64,000 nucleotides of DNA from Durusdinium trenchii (taxonomy: Eukaryota; Sar; Dinophyceae; Suessiales; Symbiodiniaceae): NCBI GenBank assembly GCA_963970005.1, contig CAXAMN010013891.1, forward strand, positions 1,189,714 to 1,253,713, in the 5' to 3' direction. Below the pieces are notes generated by a model that made no database searches, had not been told where the DNA came from, and was given only the letters and a program-made list of their open reading frames with translations. The position numbers and the translations under genes were made by a program. Shown piece by piece: positions 11,741-22,276 of the stretch; within the stretch, counting starts at the first letter, position 1; each line of letters starts with the position of its first letter.

Positions 11741-12560
11741 ACCTGTCTCCCGAACGGATTGTCGTATACATAAAAACCGTCCGCATAAAAAGAATTGTCC
11801 GCATCTCCCCGGCATGAAGACAAAGAAATTGTCCGCGTAGAAGCAGAAACCATCAACACAGTTTGCGCAAAAAGGAACACCCCAGCCACCAGCATAAGAA
11901 AAGGCAACGTTAGAGCCCTCCAGCATGAACAAATGCCCAGATACAAAGAACCCACCAACCCCGGCAAGAGGAGACCACCAGAATAAGAAAAGACGTTTGA
12001 ACCCCCAGCGTGAACATAAAAATAGTCCGCAAAGGGAGAACTCCGCATACCCCGGCATGAAAAACAATAACCATTAGAACCGCCCGGGTTAAAAAGAAAA
12101 AAGAAAAGCAAGAAACTGGCACCAGCATAAAAAAAGAGTCGTCCGCATTCCGCATAAAGGAACACCCCAGCCACCAGCATAAGGAAAGGACACATGAGAG
12201 CCCCCCAGCATGAAAAAAAAATTGTCCAGATAAAAAGAACCCACCAACCCCCGCAAGAGGAGGCCACTAAGAAAAGGAAACATTAGAACCCACAGTGTGA
12301 AAAAAGTTAGTCCGGATATGAAAAAGAACCCACCAACCCCGCGAGAAAAGGGAGGAAGAGGAAGGAACTCCCGCAAGAGGAGGGCTGTAAAGAACATGGC
12401 GACGACGAAATTCACAAACCAAAAAACCCGAACATAGAAACAAACAACTGAATCCCCCCAGTATAAAAAAATAAACCCCGCCGCACCCAAAAAAAGAACT
12501 CCAACAAAAAAAGTTGGAACGCACAAGAGTAAAAACAGAGCTCTTCAACATGAAGAAAAA
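11741..12560 (-). repeat. A-rich degenerate repeat field, inverse of 8290-9300
   Basis: Units such as AACCGTCCGCATAAAAAGAA recur. Read on the minus strand they are the same TTCTTTTTATGCGGACGGTT unit found in direct orientation at 8290-9300. A second recurring string is CCCCAGCATGAAAAAAAAAT/CCACCAGCATAAG. Long minus-strand frames (for example 12089-12526) are Phe-rich low complexity and are not taken as genes. Confidence 0.7.
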
Positions 12561-12670
12561 GAATGATGGTATTCATGGAGGGTGGAGTGGTGAAGCTTGT
12601 AGAAACGCGCATTTCGTGAGGATTGCCCAAAAATGTAAAAAGAAAATTGAAAAGAAACACCAAAAAACAA

Positions 12671-13300
12671 GTTCAGGCCCATGTCCCCTGTCCAGCCTCT
12701 CCTCAGACCCTCTCCATGGGCCTGAACTGTTTGTTTTTGACTTTTATTGTTCTGTTTTGCCTGTCCTAAAAAGCACAAAAACAAACATAACAAAAAAAAA
12801 TGGATCCATGTCGCCTGCCCAGCCTCTCCTCACACCCTGTCCATGAATCTGCACGTGTTTTTGTGGCTGGTTTACCCAAAACTGTTCAAAAACGCTACCC
12901 CAAAAACTTCAGACCCATGTCCCCTGTCCAGCCTCTGCTCGGACCTTCTCCATGGATCTGAATTGTTTGTGTGTTTTGGTTTTGGCTGGCTTGCCGAAGG
13001 TGCACAAAAACCAAGGAAAAAAGCTCGGACCCATGTCCCCTGTCCAGCCTCTCCTCAGACCCTCTCCATGGGTGTTGGTCTGCCCAAAAATGCAAAAAAG
13101 ACTCAATAAGTTCAGACCCTTGCACTGGCCCATGCACCCTTTTTTTTGTTTTTGGGTTTTGGCCGGTCTGCCCAAAAGTGCGAAAAGACCAAAAGGTGCC
13201 GACCCATGTCCCCCATTCCGCCTTTCCTCAGACCCTCTCCGAACTTTTTGTTTTGTTGGTTTCGGCTGGTCAGCCCAAAAGTGCTCAAAAACAAAAGCAA
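12671..13300. repeat. Hairpin-forming repeats of about 105-170 bp
   Basis: The core CCCATGTCCCCTGTCCAGCC + TCTCCTCAGACCCTCTCCATG recurs at about 12678, 12804, 12912, 13028 and 13201. In the first unit the flanks 12671-12683 and 12715-12727 are a perfect 13-bp inverted repeat (GTTCAGGCCCATG and its complement) around a 31-nt loop. Later units keep imperfect inverted flanks around the same loop. Between cores lies AAAA-rich spacer with GGCTGGTTTNCCCAAAA-like strings. Confidence 0.8.
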
Positions 13301-13319
13301 CAAAAATCAAAAAAAACAA

Positions 13320-13930
13320 AAAAACAACAGCTCAGACCTTAAAAATGTATATTTATAATTGCTTCAATGGCGCTTGCAGGAATGACGAGTCTCAATACCC
13401 AATCAAAAAATGGGTGTTCAATGGAAACCCTTTGTTCTCGAATATATCAATACTACTACAAAAAATGTTTGGAAAAGGTATAGTCACTGAATGGTCTCAT
13501 AGAGCACTGATTGCTCAAATCTCCCCACAAACATTTAAACAAATGTTGCTAGAGTTTTGCTATAACAATAGTTAGGCTTCATTCTTGCAAAGGCTACTTG
13601 AAGACCTTTTAATAACTTGTGTTATGGAGTTTATTGCTGCACCATGAGAAATAAGAATAGAAATTATGTAACTTAATTATATATATATATCGATAATCAT
13701 TTTCCAACGTGGAAGAAGGTCAAGCAAAATCCATTCTGGTGTATGTCTTTAATAGACGTATTGGAAGATACAAATCAGAATATGAAAACTATCCCGAATT
13801 AAGAACATGTTGTAATTATACATGTTATTAGATACGTCATACTGAATATAATTTAAGCATATGATGCATAAAAATTTTATGATATGAATGCTAAAGATAG
13901 TGAATATTAACCATTGTATACCATAATGCT
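13320..13930. other. AT-rich stretch
   Basis: Roughly 70% A+T, with a TATATATATATA run near 13680. Small ORFs only; no motif recognised. Confidence 0.6.
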
Positions 13931-16900
13931 ACGAGAGCTGTTGTATCAACGATACCATTCCGGACCGAAGCAGCGTGGCATATTCAGTTTTTATCAAGCA
14001 TTCAGTCCTGAAGACTTTATGAACAGAAGAGGTCATGCCAGCTGCACATAGAGCAGTGTCACGTTCGCCCGCGCCGAAGGTGCTGAGGCCGGCTCGCGTA
14101 CTCACCGCTAGAATTGCTAGATAGCTCAATAAGCTTTAGCTCGGGGGGAGTGCATTTTTGCTCTAGAATGTTTCTGTTTTTGATGTTTTTGGAAAACGGA
14201 CGAGAAATCAGCAAGGCATTGGTGATGTCGGTTATTCTGACCGAGTGAGACTGCATTACTGACATCCTGTGTGGTTGCCCCTGTGGAGACCGACCGAGAC
14301 AGACAGACCGAGACAGAAAAAGGAAGAGTCTCCGTGCGGGCGGTTTCGACTTCGAAGGGGTGTTAATAGAGCAAAACCTTGCAAAGTCACAACTTGCACA
14401 CCTTGCACACCCCACTTTTCATGGTTACCCGCTCTTTAAAAAGAAATCACACAAAAAAAAAAAAAAAACAACGGCCCGCTGAAAAAATGAACCCCCCAGC
14501 CTCATCCAGCCTCCGGCACTAAAAAAAGAAACACCGTTGGCACAAGGGAAAAAACAATTCCCAATGCATTTTGTTTCTAAGAATATTGAATGCAGCTGTG
14601 AAAATATTTGTGCTACTGGGCGCAAAGCCACTTGTCTGGGATGCTCAAGTGCTGGAGGGCTTTGAAAAAGCAAATGTTGAAGGACGTATCCTGTGGGCCT
14701 AGACAGAGAGTGCGAACTGTTCTTGGTCAACACTTTTCGACGCAAGTAAGTACAATATAATATTCATCCCCTCCATTCAGACATTGTTTCTTCAGGATTT
14801 CCATGACTGTTGGAAGATGGCATTGGGCTGAAACCGAAATTTAGAGCAGGAGACCGTGAACAACTGGGAAATTCAATGGTTCTGTTTCAGTGGAAGCCTC
14901 CTTTTGCCCATGCAGTCAGAACTGTTTCAGCACTCCTACTTGTTCTTGCCACTACTTCGGTTTTCCTAGGCCTTTCGATGATGCTGGGAGTATTTATTTT
15001 GTTGTTTTCCGTGCTTGAACGAACATCTAACCCAAATCAGGACGTATCTGATGTCTCTTCCCAACTCCGAACGGCTCCCGCCTTGTGTTTTGGCCGGCGC
15101 TGCAGGAAAGCCCATTCCTCATCTTTACCGAAGAGTTGGAAGCCCCAGAGTCGTTTCTTTTTGGGGACCAAGGAATGCAGGAAACCCAGAGTTGGGGGTA
15201 AGACTGTGGAAATGCATGAGAGACCATTTTAGGAGCTTGCCTAGTTCTAAGGTGTTGGTTCCCTCAATCGGGAAGCAGGGGGAGGGAGAGGGAGAAAGAG
15301 TGTCTTTGCCTCTTCTTTGCCAGGTTCGTAGACAGACGTCGAGTCATACAGTAGCTCCAAAGGGAATGGATGTAGAAATCTTACTCAAGATCGGGAGTTG
15401 ATTCATACCATGTTGCTAGACTATCATATAACCACACTGGTAGTACTTCGTTTCAAGGTCACTGACGCACGCCCACATGTCTCATTCTCCTCTCCTTGAG
15501 CCCAGGTGGGCCCAGAGCGATTTCTTAGCGAGCGGCGGCGAGGAGAGACTCACCGGTGTCATGACCTCCCCCTTAAGCGAGCGCCAGGAGACCAGGCCTC
15601 GTTTGAAACAGATTCGTTTGTGGGCTCAGTGTGAGCTTCTTAGTTTTGTTTGGTCGGTGAGGTTGTAGTTGGTTTGAACCACTGGAGTTGCGTGCATGTG
15701 CATAGCAACTCCAAAGCCCACAGCTGCTGTGGACGTGGGTCGTTGGCCCCCACCCTGGCAACAGAAGTCTCCTATCCTGGCTACAGTGGATCCAACGGCT
15801 CCGTAGGTCAAACCATCCGAGTTGGTTTTTCCGATTGAGTTGCTTTAAACAAGAAATGAGGTTCTGGTCGAGATTCAGACAGAAAACACAACAAATATAA
15901 TCAGCAGAGGAAATGACACAACCAGAACCAAACCCCAAGTAACACTGTCAAAACAAGAACCACGACGCCCAATTCCGCGGGCCGTCTCTTTTTTTCGGTC
16001 ACTCGTTCCACGTCAACCAGCGGTGGGAACCGCCTCGGGCGATCAGAGGATCACCGCGTCTACGTTTGGCACCGGCGCCATGGGCGGCTGGTGCGGCGGC
16101 TGTGCGGCCACTGGGCACGGAGAAGTGGAACACGCGGCGCGAGGGGGGAAGGAGTGATGAGTCGGAGAGCCGAGGAGGTGCGTTTTGGTAGAAGGAAAGC
16201 ACACGGGTGAGGGATGCTGAGGGATGAGTCTTGAGGCGTTTTTGGGAGGATGTTTGCCATTGGTTGACGAGTCCAGGTATCAGGGTTTTTGCATCGACAT
16301 CCACTGCATACAAAACATGTACCATGATGTACCATGCACCACACAAAAAGAATCCACTTGGTAGACGAAAAAACGGCCATCAAAAGAAAGCTGCAAACTC
16401 TTTGTGCCAGCGAACTCGCTCCACGAACCGCCTAGCTGTCCACGATCCGAGATCCGGACCTGAGTCATGTTGAGTCCTTGTCGATCTGGTTCATGTTCAA
16501 ACGACGGTTGTGCTGGTTGCTTCTTCCGGTTCTCATGTTTGGCACAAGCGATGGCACACCCCACATTTGGACTGTTTAGTGGACATCAGTGGACTTGCCC
16601 CACACGACACCAAAACAGGAGAGCTTCGCCCATGGAACGCGGTTTTGCTTCACCCATGGAACGCAGTTTTTGGAATTGAGTCCTTCAAACCTCACGAAGC
16701 TTCGACTATATAGAGGAGTTGGAAGTGGTACTCAATCCAACAGATGGTACTATCAGGGTGATACTCAACTGTCAGGTGGTATCGAAGCCTCGGGCATTTG
16801 TACTACACCCCCGGCTTTCCAGACGCACGACTGGAACCTGGCTTGGCAACAACCGGAAGGACCAGCATATCCGAGTACCGTTGTCCGACGTGACAATGGG

Positions 16901-17080
16901 GCTCCATGTGGGTCTCGGAACGTCGCAAGGCTGACGGGGCTTTGAGTACCTGTTGACACCTGTTGTCACTCAGTGGTGAACACCGAAACCCGCTCTGAGG
17001 CCACACGGGGCCTGTGAACGCAGTGAGTTGGAATGGTCGGGCACTTGGAATGTTTGGATAGTTAGTTTGATTGCTTGTTC
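13931..17080. other. Intergenic, no gene recognised
   Basis: Holds a small A-rich patch at about 14440-14570 related in style to the 11741-12560 field (AACCCCCCAGCCT, GAAACACCGTTGGCA) and a duplicated CCCATGGAACGCNGTTTTG string at 16629-16675. Short ORFs on both strands lack recognisable motifs. Confidence 0.55.
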
Positions 17081-17332
17081 CTAATAGCGTCCTTGCTCCT
17101 AGTAGCGATGCCAGGGCGAGCCCCTAATAGCGTCCTTGCTCCTAGTAGCGATGCCAGGACGAGCCCCTAATAGCGTCCTTAGGAGCCCCTAACAGCGTCC
17201 CTGCTCCTAGTAGCGATGCCAGGAGCCCCTAATAGCGTCCTTGTTCCTAGTAGCAATGCCAGGACGAGCCCCTAGTAGCTTCTTGTTCCAAGTAGTAAGG
17301 CCAGGAGCCCCTAGTAGCGTCCTTGCTCCTTG
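17081..17332 (+). repeat. 43-bp tandem repeat array
   Basis: Unit CTAATAGCGTCCTTGCTCCT + AGTAGCGATGCCAGGGCGAG + CCC, repeated about six times with truncated and diverged copies. Each unit itself contains two half-units (CTAATAGCG and CTAGTAGCG). Confidence 0.9.
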
Positions 17333-18679
17333 AACATGGTTGAAAATAAAGTGGGTGTGATTGTGATATGTATTTATTTGCCAAAGATGTCTTTTTCTGA
17401 GTCTGATGTGATATTTAGCAGTCTGGTGCTTTTTCTTGTCTGTCTAGCATTTTGGTAGATCAACCTTGGAACTGAATTAGGGAAGTCCAGAGAGATGCCA
17501 TTCTGGTCGAACGAAATATCTTCATGACCGAATTTGTTCCATCTGTACAGCTGGAGGCCCAGATCATCTCTGTATGTCTCTCCCCCGGTTCGACCCATCC
17601 GCCCGGAAGAGCCCCCGAACATCCATCCTTGAGGCCAAGGCCTCTTGGCCTCAGCGTCGGATGATCACAGTGTCATCATCTGGGCCTCGGCAGGAGCACG
17701 GCGTCTGGAGTTCCCGGGGTTCGGCTTCTGCAGTTCCGGTGGGCGGCGGCATGGGAGGTGGAAAAGGCGGGTGGTTGGTATCTCCGTCTCCCAAACTCCA
17801 CAGCCAACGACGGATCCCACGGGATCCCACGGCAGAGCTGCCAGGTGGATGGAGGGATACCACACCTGTCCACTTGAAAAATGGGGGTGTGTTTGGCACC
17901 CAGATACCATCATACAGGTGCCAGACTGGTCCAAAAAATCGATCACTGACCCTGATCCATTGACCCCTCGCCCACTCATTGACCTCCCCTCGCCTACTCA
18001 GTTGCAAAACTGTGCATTGTGTCCGTGAAAACTACAGGAACTGATCCACTACTCGACGTCTTGTGAGGTTTTGAGTCTGATGAACCTCTTCGTCTTGTGC
18101 TGCGTGTCTTTCCTTCACCCCCCGTTTGGACCGAGCCCTGCGTGTCTTTCAGATACAAGGAGCGTTCCAAGCTTCGGGCTGACGCCGCAGCCTGAGCATG
18201 TTCATGATCTTTGGAATGATTCTAATTGATGATGAGTCATCTGGACCTACTTGTAGTTGGATTGCCACCTGTTTGTTACTCCGAAAGAGAGTGCAAAGGA
18301 GTTTGAACTGTGGCCGAAAGAAACGCACCGTTTGATCTTCTTATCAACGTGTGCATGCTTTAAATGCCTCCAAATTGCCACGGGTCCGCTCACTCGCGCA
18401 TGGCCTGGCCGAAGATGGCTGAGCTCGCGCGTTTGGGCGAACGGGACCGTTCCACTTCTCGCCCCTAAGACCTCAGGTCGTGATGCTTTCCAGATCCCAG
18501 GTGAGACTTTGGTCTCAACGCACTGTATATCTTACTGTCTTACTGTATCATGAAATATCAATCCCAGGTCAAAACACTGGGATCTGACAGGAAAAATAAC
18601 ATTGGAGCAAAGAAACGGATACAGAAAGGCTTCCAAGTCTTGGGTTGGTGACACGGTTGTAAGATGTTGTAAGAATTCA
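17333..18679. other. Left flank of the giant element; no gene recognised
   Basis: Short overlapping ORFs on both strands at 17574-18028 occupy the same interval in several frames and share no family motif. Nothing else recognisable. Confidence 0.55.
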
Positions 18680-18684
18680 ATATT
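18680..18684. repeat. Target-site duplication, left copy (ATATT)
   Basis: ATATT directly precedes the 5' LTR and recurs at 37929-37933 directly after the 3' LTR, as expected for copia integrase (5-bp duplication). Confidence 0.9.
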
Positions 18685-18868
18685 TGCGAATGGAAGTGCA
18701 GCGACACGTACAGTGCAACTTGTACATATATGTACCATATGTACTTTGGCTCAAGGGCCTGGCTCAAGGCTCAAGCGACTAGAAAAGGTGCGGTTTCCGT
18801 TCCGACGCTACGCCGCTTATGGACCGTCAGTGATAGCTTCAAACTTCGCTGATTAAGATCCACTCGCA
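18685..18868 (+). repeat. 5' LTR (184 bp)
   Basis: Identical base for base to 37745-37928 (constant offset 19060). Starts TGCGAATGG and ends CACTCGCA. It contains TTTGGCTCAAG at 18745-18755, the 3' end of the dinoflagellate spliced leader, followed by two more GCTCAAG copies. Short for a copia LTR. Confidence 0.97.
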
Positions 18869-18886
18869 GGTTATCAGCCGTACGCG
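18869..18886 (+). other. Candidate primer-binding site
   Basis: GGTTATCAGCC begins immediately after the 5' LTR. It resembles the common initiator-tRNA-Met site TGGTATCAGA but with one extra T and mismatched ends. Position fits; pairing is imperfect, so another tRNA or a half-tRNA primer is possible. The downstream leader repeats AGCCGTACG twice (18877-18905). Confidence 0.3.
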
Positions 18887-18949
18887 CTCTTTATAGCCGT
18901 ACGAGCTACACGAGACCAAGAACAAGACTAGTCATTACAGAAACCTGCA

Positions 18950-21900
18950 ATGTCAAGCTCAGGAGGAAATGGAAGCGAATCCTATTCATTCGCTGCTCCT
19001 GGTGGTCCCAACACCATTTCGTCACCAGACTCTGCAATGGGCACTGATTCATCAGCAAATGCTGACGTTATCACTATGCCTACTGGATCACAAATCTCGG
19101 AAAGATCCGTGCCACCGGCTCGGAATCTGACCGATCTTGCACCCGTAGGACCAAGAAGATCGATGAGAGCTACAACAAGATCTACATCGCCTATAACGTC
19201 TACCGCGAGATCCCCAAGAAGGAGTATAGAGAAGAGACGTGACGATGATAGAGGAACAAAAGAGCAAAGAAGAGAGATTCAGCTGGGTGAAGAATTGAGA
19301 TCGGCGAGAAACGCATACAATTTCCTTCATGAAGAATATGAATGCATCCAAGCCGGATACTCACGACTACACCACGAAGCTGAAGTAGAGTTCAGGCAAA
19401 TGTCTGACTACAACATGAAGATGCAGGAACATCTACAAGAGATGGCACAGGAGGATGAAGGAGCGACAATAAGAATTGAAGAGCTCGAACACAAGCTACG
19501 CTTGGCGGAATCGACAGCTGAACATATCTACATGAGATATCAAGAGCTTGCACAAGAAACTCATCAAGAACATTCAGAGCTTGAATCTGTGAAAGCAACG
19601 AAGGACAGAATGTCCCAAGAGCTTCAAGCAGCAATTGGACACATCCAAGAACAGAATGAATCCTCATTGGCGATCAACAGAAGATCAAAAGCCATTCAGG
19701 ATGAGAACACAGCCTTCGTCGGAATAGCTGACCAGATACAAGCTAGAATGATTGCGCTACAGGATGAGAATGTCAACATGCACGAGGTGATCCAACACCA
19801 GAGAGAAGAACAATGGAACAGTGAGGTCAGGGAAAGACGTCTTCAACATAGTGTTCACTCATCTCAAGATCAGAGCAATCAAGAAGCTATGGTTATTGAT
19901 CATCTACGAGGTCAACTAGCTATGGCACGTGGAGCTGAACTCAACGCGAGAGCGGAGATAGAAGAGATGGAAGTGGGCATGAGGATGGAGATATTTGTAT
20001 GCCAGACTGAAGTCTCTGCTAGAGAAATTGCAGAAATGAAAGCGAGCCACCATGAATACGAAGCAAACGTCGCAAAGGAGGTTATCGCAAAAGGGGAAAT
20101 ATTCAACAATGAAGTCCTAGAGGGTTCCATCCGTGAACGACAACAGTTGAAAGATGCCAACCTCGCTCTATCCGAAGCCAACGCACAGCTGAAAAGAGAG
20201 AATATGATGAGAGCCCCTATGTTTGGCGATGATGGTGCTGAAATTCAACAAAAGATCAGAGAACTGGAGAATGCACTATTGGAAAGCCAGAAGGAGACAA
20301 AGGATGTCATTATGGAGAATGCGAAATTAAAAGCAGAAGCACGAATGGCACCCATAGTCTCTCGGTACAGCAAGCGTCCTAGTTCCAGAGACCGCGGGTT
20401 ACCAACCCACGCGTCCGAGGAAGATGAGATTCGGAACGCAAAAGAGGAGGCAAAGCACTACAAGGACGAGTACAATGAAATGACAGAGAGCCGAGATGAG
20501 ATGTATGGATGGTATGCCGAAACCCACAATGAGTATGCCGAGGAAAGGGAGAACTCAATTAAGCTATCCGAGGCGAACAAATCATTGAGGGACAAGATTT
20601 CAGAAGCAGAAGCATCCTCTTCATCTCATCTTACACCGGCAACCTCTACAATCATGAAAGTATCGAGGAAGGAAGAATCAAAGATAAACGTTCCGTCATG
20701 GCCCAAGATCAATGATCTTGGACTATGGAAGGCAAATCTCATTCAATCGATCATCATTGCGGCCAATGATTCGGATCAAGAGCCCTGGATCGACTGGATC
20801 AAAGAAGCCATGGACGATCCTGACCCGGACAAGTTTGTCGACTCAGGAGACCATAGATTCCATTCAATCGATGCCAAACTCGGCCTAGCTCTTACCAAGG
20901 TCGTCATGGATGCGAAAGATGATGGTTCAGGTGTAGCTATGAAGTTGAGGACGAGGATCAATGCAAAAGGGAGAACATCAAGCCTCATAAAGGGGAGAGA
21001 GGTCCTAGCCCTGATCCTTATGAATTTCAAGACAACATCAAATGTGGAAGTCTTGTATACTTCAATGCACCTCTACCAACTAGAATATCAAGGAGACAAG
21101 AACTTATCGTTGTTCTTCCACACTTGGGATGAGATTCTGGCAGGAATGAAACCCGTTGACGTCCCGAGCGACGAAACTCTTCGGGATCTCCTATGGAGAA
21201 AGATCAGGAACTCAAACCTCATGGCATACGACATCAGCGCCTACAACAGCATGAATGACGATGATGCCAAGAAGACATACAAACATCTACGTGATATGAT
21301 CAGAAGGCACATCGAACGGCAAACTGAAGACAGGATGATCCTGGAAAAGGAGAAGGCAGTGAAGAATGTGGCCAATATCTTTCAGAATCTCAAACCAGGC
21401 GGACCTGCTCCAAAACTGAAGGCTGCACCAGCTGATCCGAAGAAGAAACCAAAAGGGCAACAAGAACAGGTTGTCCCAGAAGACGCTGCTGCAGTGAAGC
21501 CGAAACCCAATCCCAAGAAGCATCCTGAAGACAAGAACAAAAAGGGAAAGGGGAAAGGTAAAGGTGATGGAAAGGATCGCAGCCGAAGTCCGAGTACAGA
21601 CAAGAAGAAGGTACCATGCAAATACTTCGTGAAAGGTAATTGCACTATGGGGAAAGATTGCCCATTCAGTCACAAGAAACCCAGATCACCATCCAGAGGA
21701 TCTTCTGTCGGAAAGAGTGACAAACCAGTATGTTGGATGTGGATTCGAGGAAACTGTGACAAAGGGAAGGATTGCAAGTTCTACCACGACCCAAAAGCCT
21801 CTCCTAAGAAAGGGATATCTGCACCAGCTGACTCAGGAGACGATAGACCAAAGCCTAAGGGCAAACCCAAACCGAAGCCTAAGGCGAAGCCTGGAGCCCC

Positions 21901-22276
21901 AGCCATTGATGGTGAACTCTTCATGGATGAATCCGAAGATGAAGGGATTGCTGCATCCGCCAAGGCAAGAGAAGGAGGTGCAAAAGTATCCTTTGATGAA
22001 GAGTCTTGTGAGATCATGTTGAACGAAGCGATCTACTCAGTCAGGGACAAATGGAAGGTAGTAGAAAAGAAACCTCTACGTCCAGACATCAAGCAATACG
22101 ATGAGAAAGAGCTCACCTGCTACACGAGGAAAGAACAAATCAGATTTGAAGAAAAGGTCGCAGAGGCGAGAGGCATATTGATGGTCCCCTACACTGAGGT
22201 CAAGAGGGTCCGAATACCAGTTGGACCAAAGGGTGACCTAGCGGTCACTTGTCTTTTGACGAAGATGACGGCCTAG
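18950..22276 (+). CDS. Gag-like protein with long coiled coil and two CCCH zinc fingers
   Basis: 1108 residues from an ATG 81 nt after the LTR. Order: Ser/Thr/Arg-rich N-terminus (1-105); long Glu/Gln/Arg-rich coiled coil (about 105-560); a Trp-containing globular region (about 575-800, with VPSWPKINDLGLWKANLI) positioned like a copia capsid domain; a Lys/Pro-rich linker; two CCCH zinc fingers (residues 890-908 and 928-946, each C-x7-C-x5-C-x3-H); then an acidic and basic tail. Presumed to form particles and bind genomic RNA. Most retroelement Gags use CCHC knuckles; CCCH fingers, typical of mRNA-binding proteins, are unusual here. The last 28-40 nt overlap the polyprotein frame. Capsid assignment rests on position and style only. 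Confidence 0.8.
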   Translation: MSSSGGNGSESYSFAAPGGPNTISSPDSAMGTDSSANADVITMPTGSQISERSVPPARNLTDLAPVGPRRSMRATTRSTSPITSTARSPRRSIEKRRDDDRGTKEQRREIQLGEELRSARNAYNFLHEEYECIQAGYSRLHHEAEVEFRQMSDYNMKMQEHLQEMAQEDEGATIRIEELEHKLRLAESTAEHIYMRYQELAQETHQEHSELESVKATKDRMSQELQAAIGHIQEQNESSLAINRRSKAIQDENTAFVGIADQIQARMIALQDENVNMHEVIQHQREEQWNSEVRERRLQHSVHSSQDQSNQEAMVIDHLRGQLAMARGAELNARAEIEEMEVGMRMEIFVCQTEVSAREIAEMKASHHEYEANVAKEVIAKGEIFNNEVLEGSIRERQQLKDANLALSEANAQLKRENMMRAPMFGDDGAEIQQKIRELENALLESQKETKDVIMENAKLKAEARMAPIVSRYSKRPSSRDRGLPTHASEEDEIRNAKEEAKHYKDEYNEMTESRDEMYGWYAETHNEYAEERENSIKLSEANKSLRDKISEAEASSSSHLTPATSTIMKVSRKEESKINVPSWPKINDLGLWKANLIQSIIIAANDSDQEPWIDWIKEAMDDPDPDKFVDSGDHRFHSIDAKLGLALTKVVMDAKDDGSGVAMKLRTRINAKGRTSSLIKGREVLALILMNFKTTSNVEVLYTSMHLYQLEYQGDKNLSLFFHTWDEILAGMKPVDVPSDETLRDLLWRKIRNSNLMAYDISAYNSMNDDDAKKTYKHLRDMIRRHIERQTEDRMILEKEKAVKNVANIFQNLKPGGPAPKLKAAPADPKKKPKGQQEQVVPEDAAAVKPKPNPKKHPEDKNKKGKGKGKGDGKDRSRSPSTDKKKVPCKYFVKGNCTMGKDCPFSHKKPRSPSRGSSVGKSDKPVCWMWIRGNCDKGKDCKFYHDPKASPKKGISAPADSGDDRPKPKGKPKPKPKAKPGAPAIDGELFMDESEDEGIAASAKAREGGAKVSFDEESCEIMLNEAIYSVRDKWKVVEKKPLRPDIKQYDEKELTCYTRKEQIRFEEKVAEARGILMVPYTEVKRVRIPVGPKGDLAVTCLLTKMTA
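22237..22276 (+). promoter_or_regulatory. Gag/Pol overlap where a -1 frame change is needed
   Basis: The Pol frame opens after TGA at 22234-22236, while the Gag frame closes at TAG 22274-22276, leaving a 40-nt window. Pol lies in the -1 frame relative to Gag. The first Pol ATG (22381) is at residue 45, directly before the protease DTG, so Pol must be entered from upstream. No canonical X-XXY-YYZ heptamer is visible; the nearest candidate is the T-run in TGTCTTTTGAC (22250-22260). Confidence 0.5.

Noticed and set aside
11380-12526. Several long minus-strand ORFs with apparent membrane helices
   Set aside because: Phe-rich translation of the A-rich repeat field; overlapping frames all look alike and no motif exists.
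17081-17332. Possible CRISPR-like array
   Set aside because: Units are adjacent with no spacers and the genome is eukaryotic; it is a minisatellite.
17574-18028. Overlapping ORFs of 104-129 codons on both strands
   Set aside because: Several frames are open across the same GC-rich interval and none shows a family motif or sensible start.
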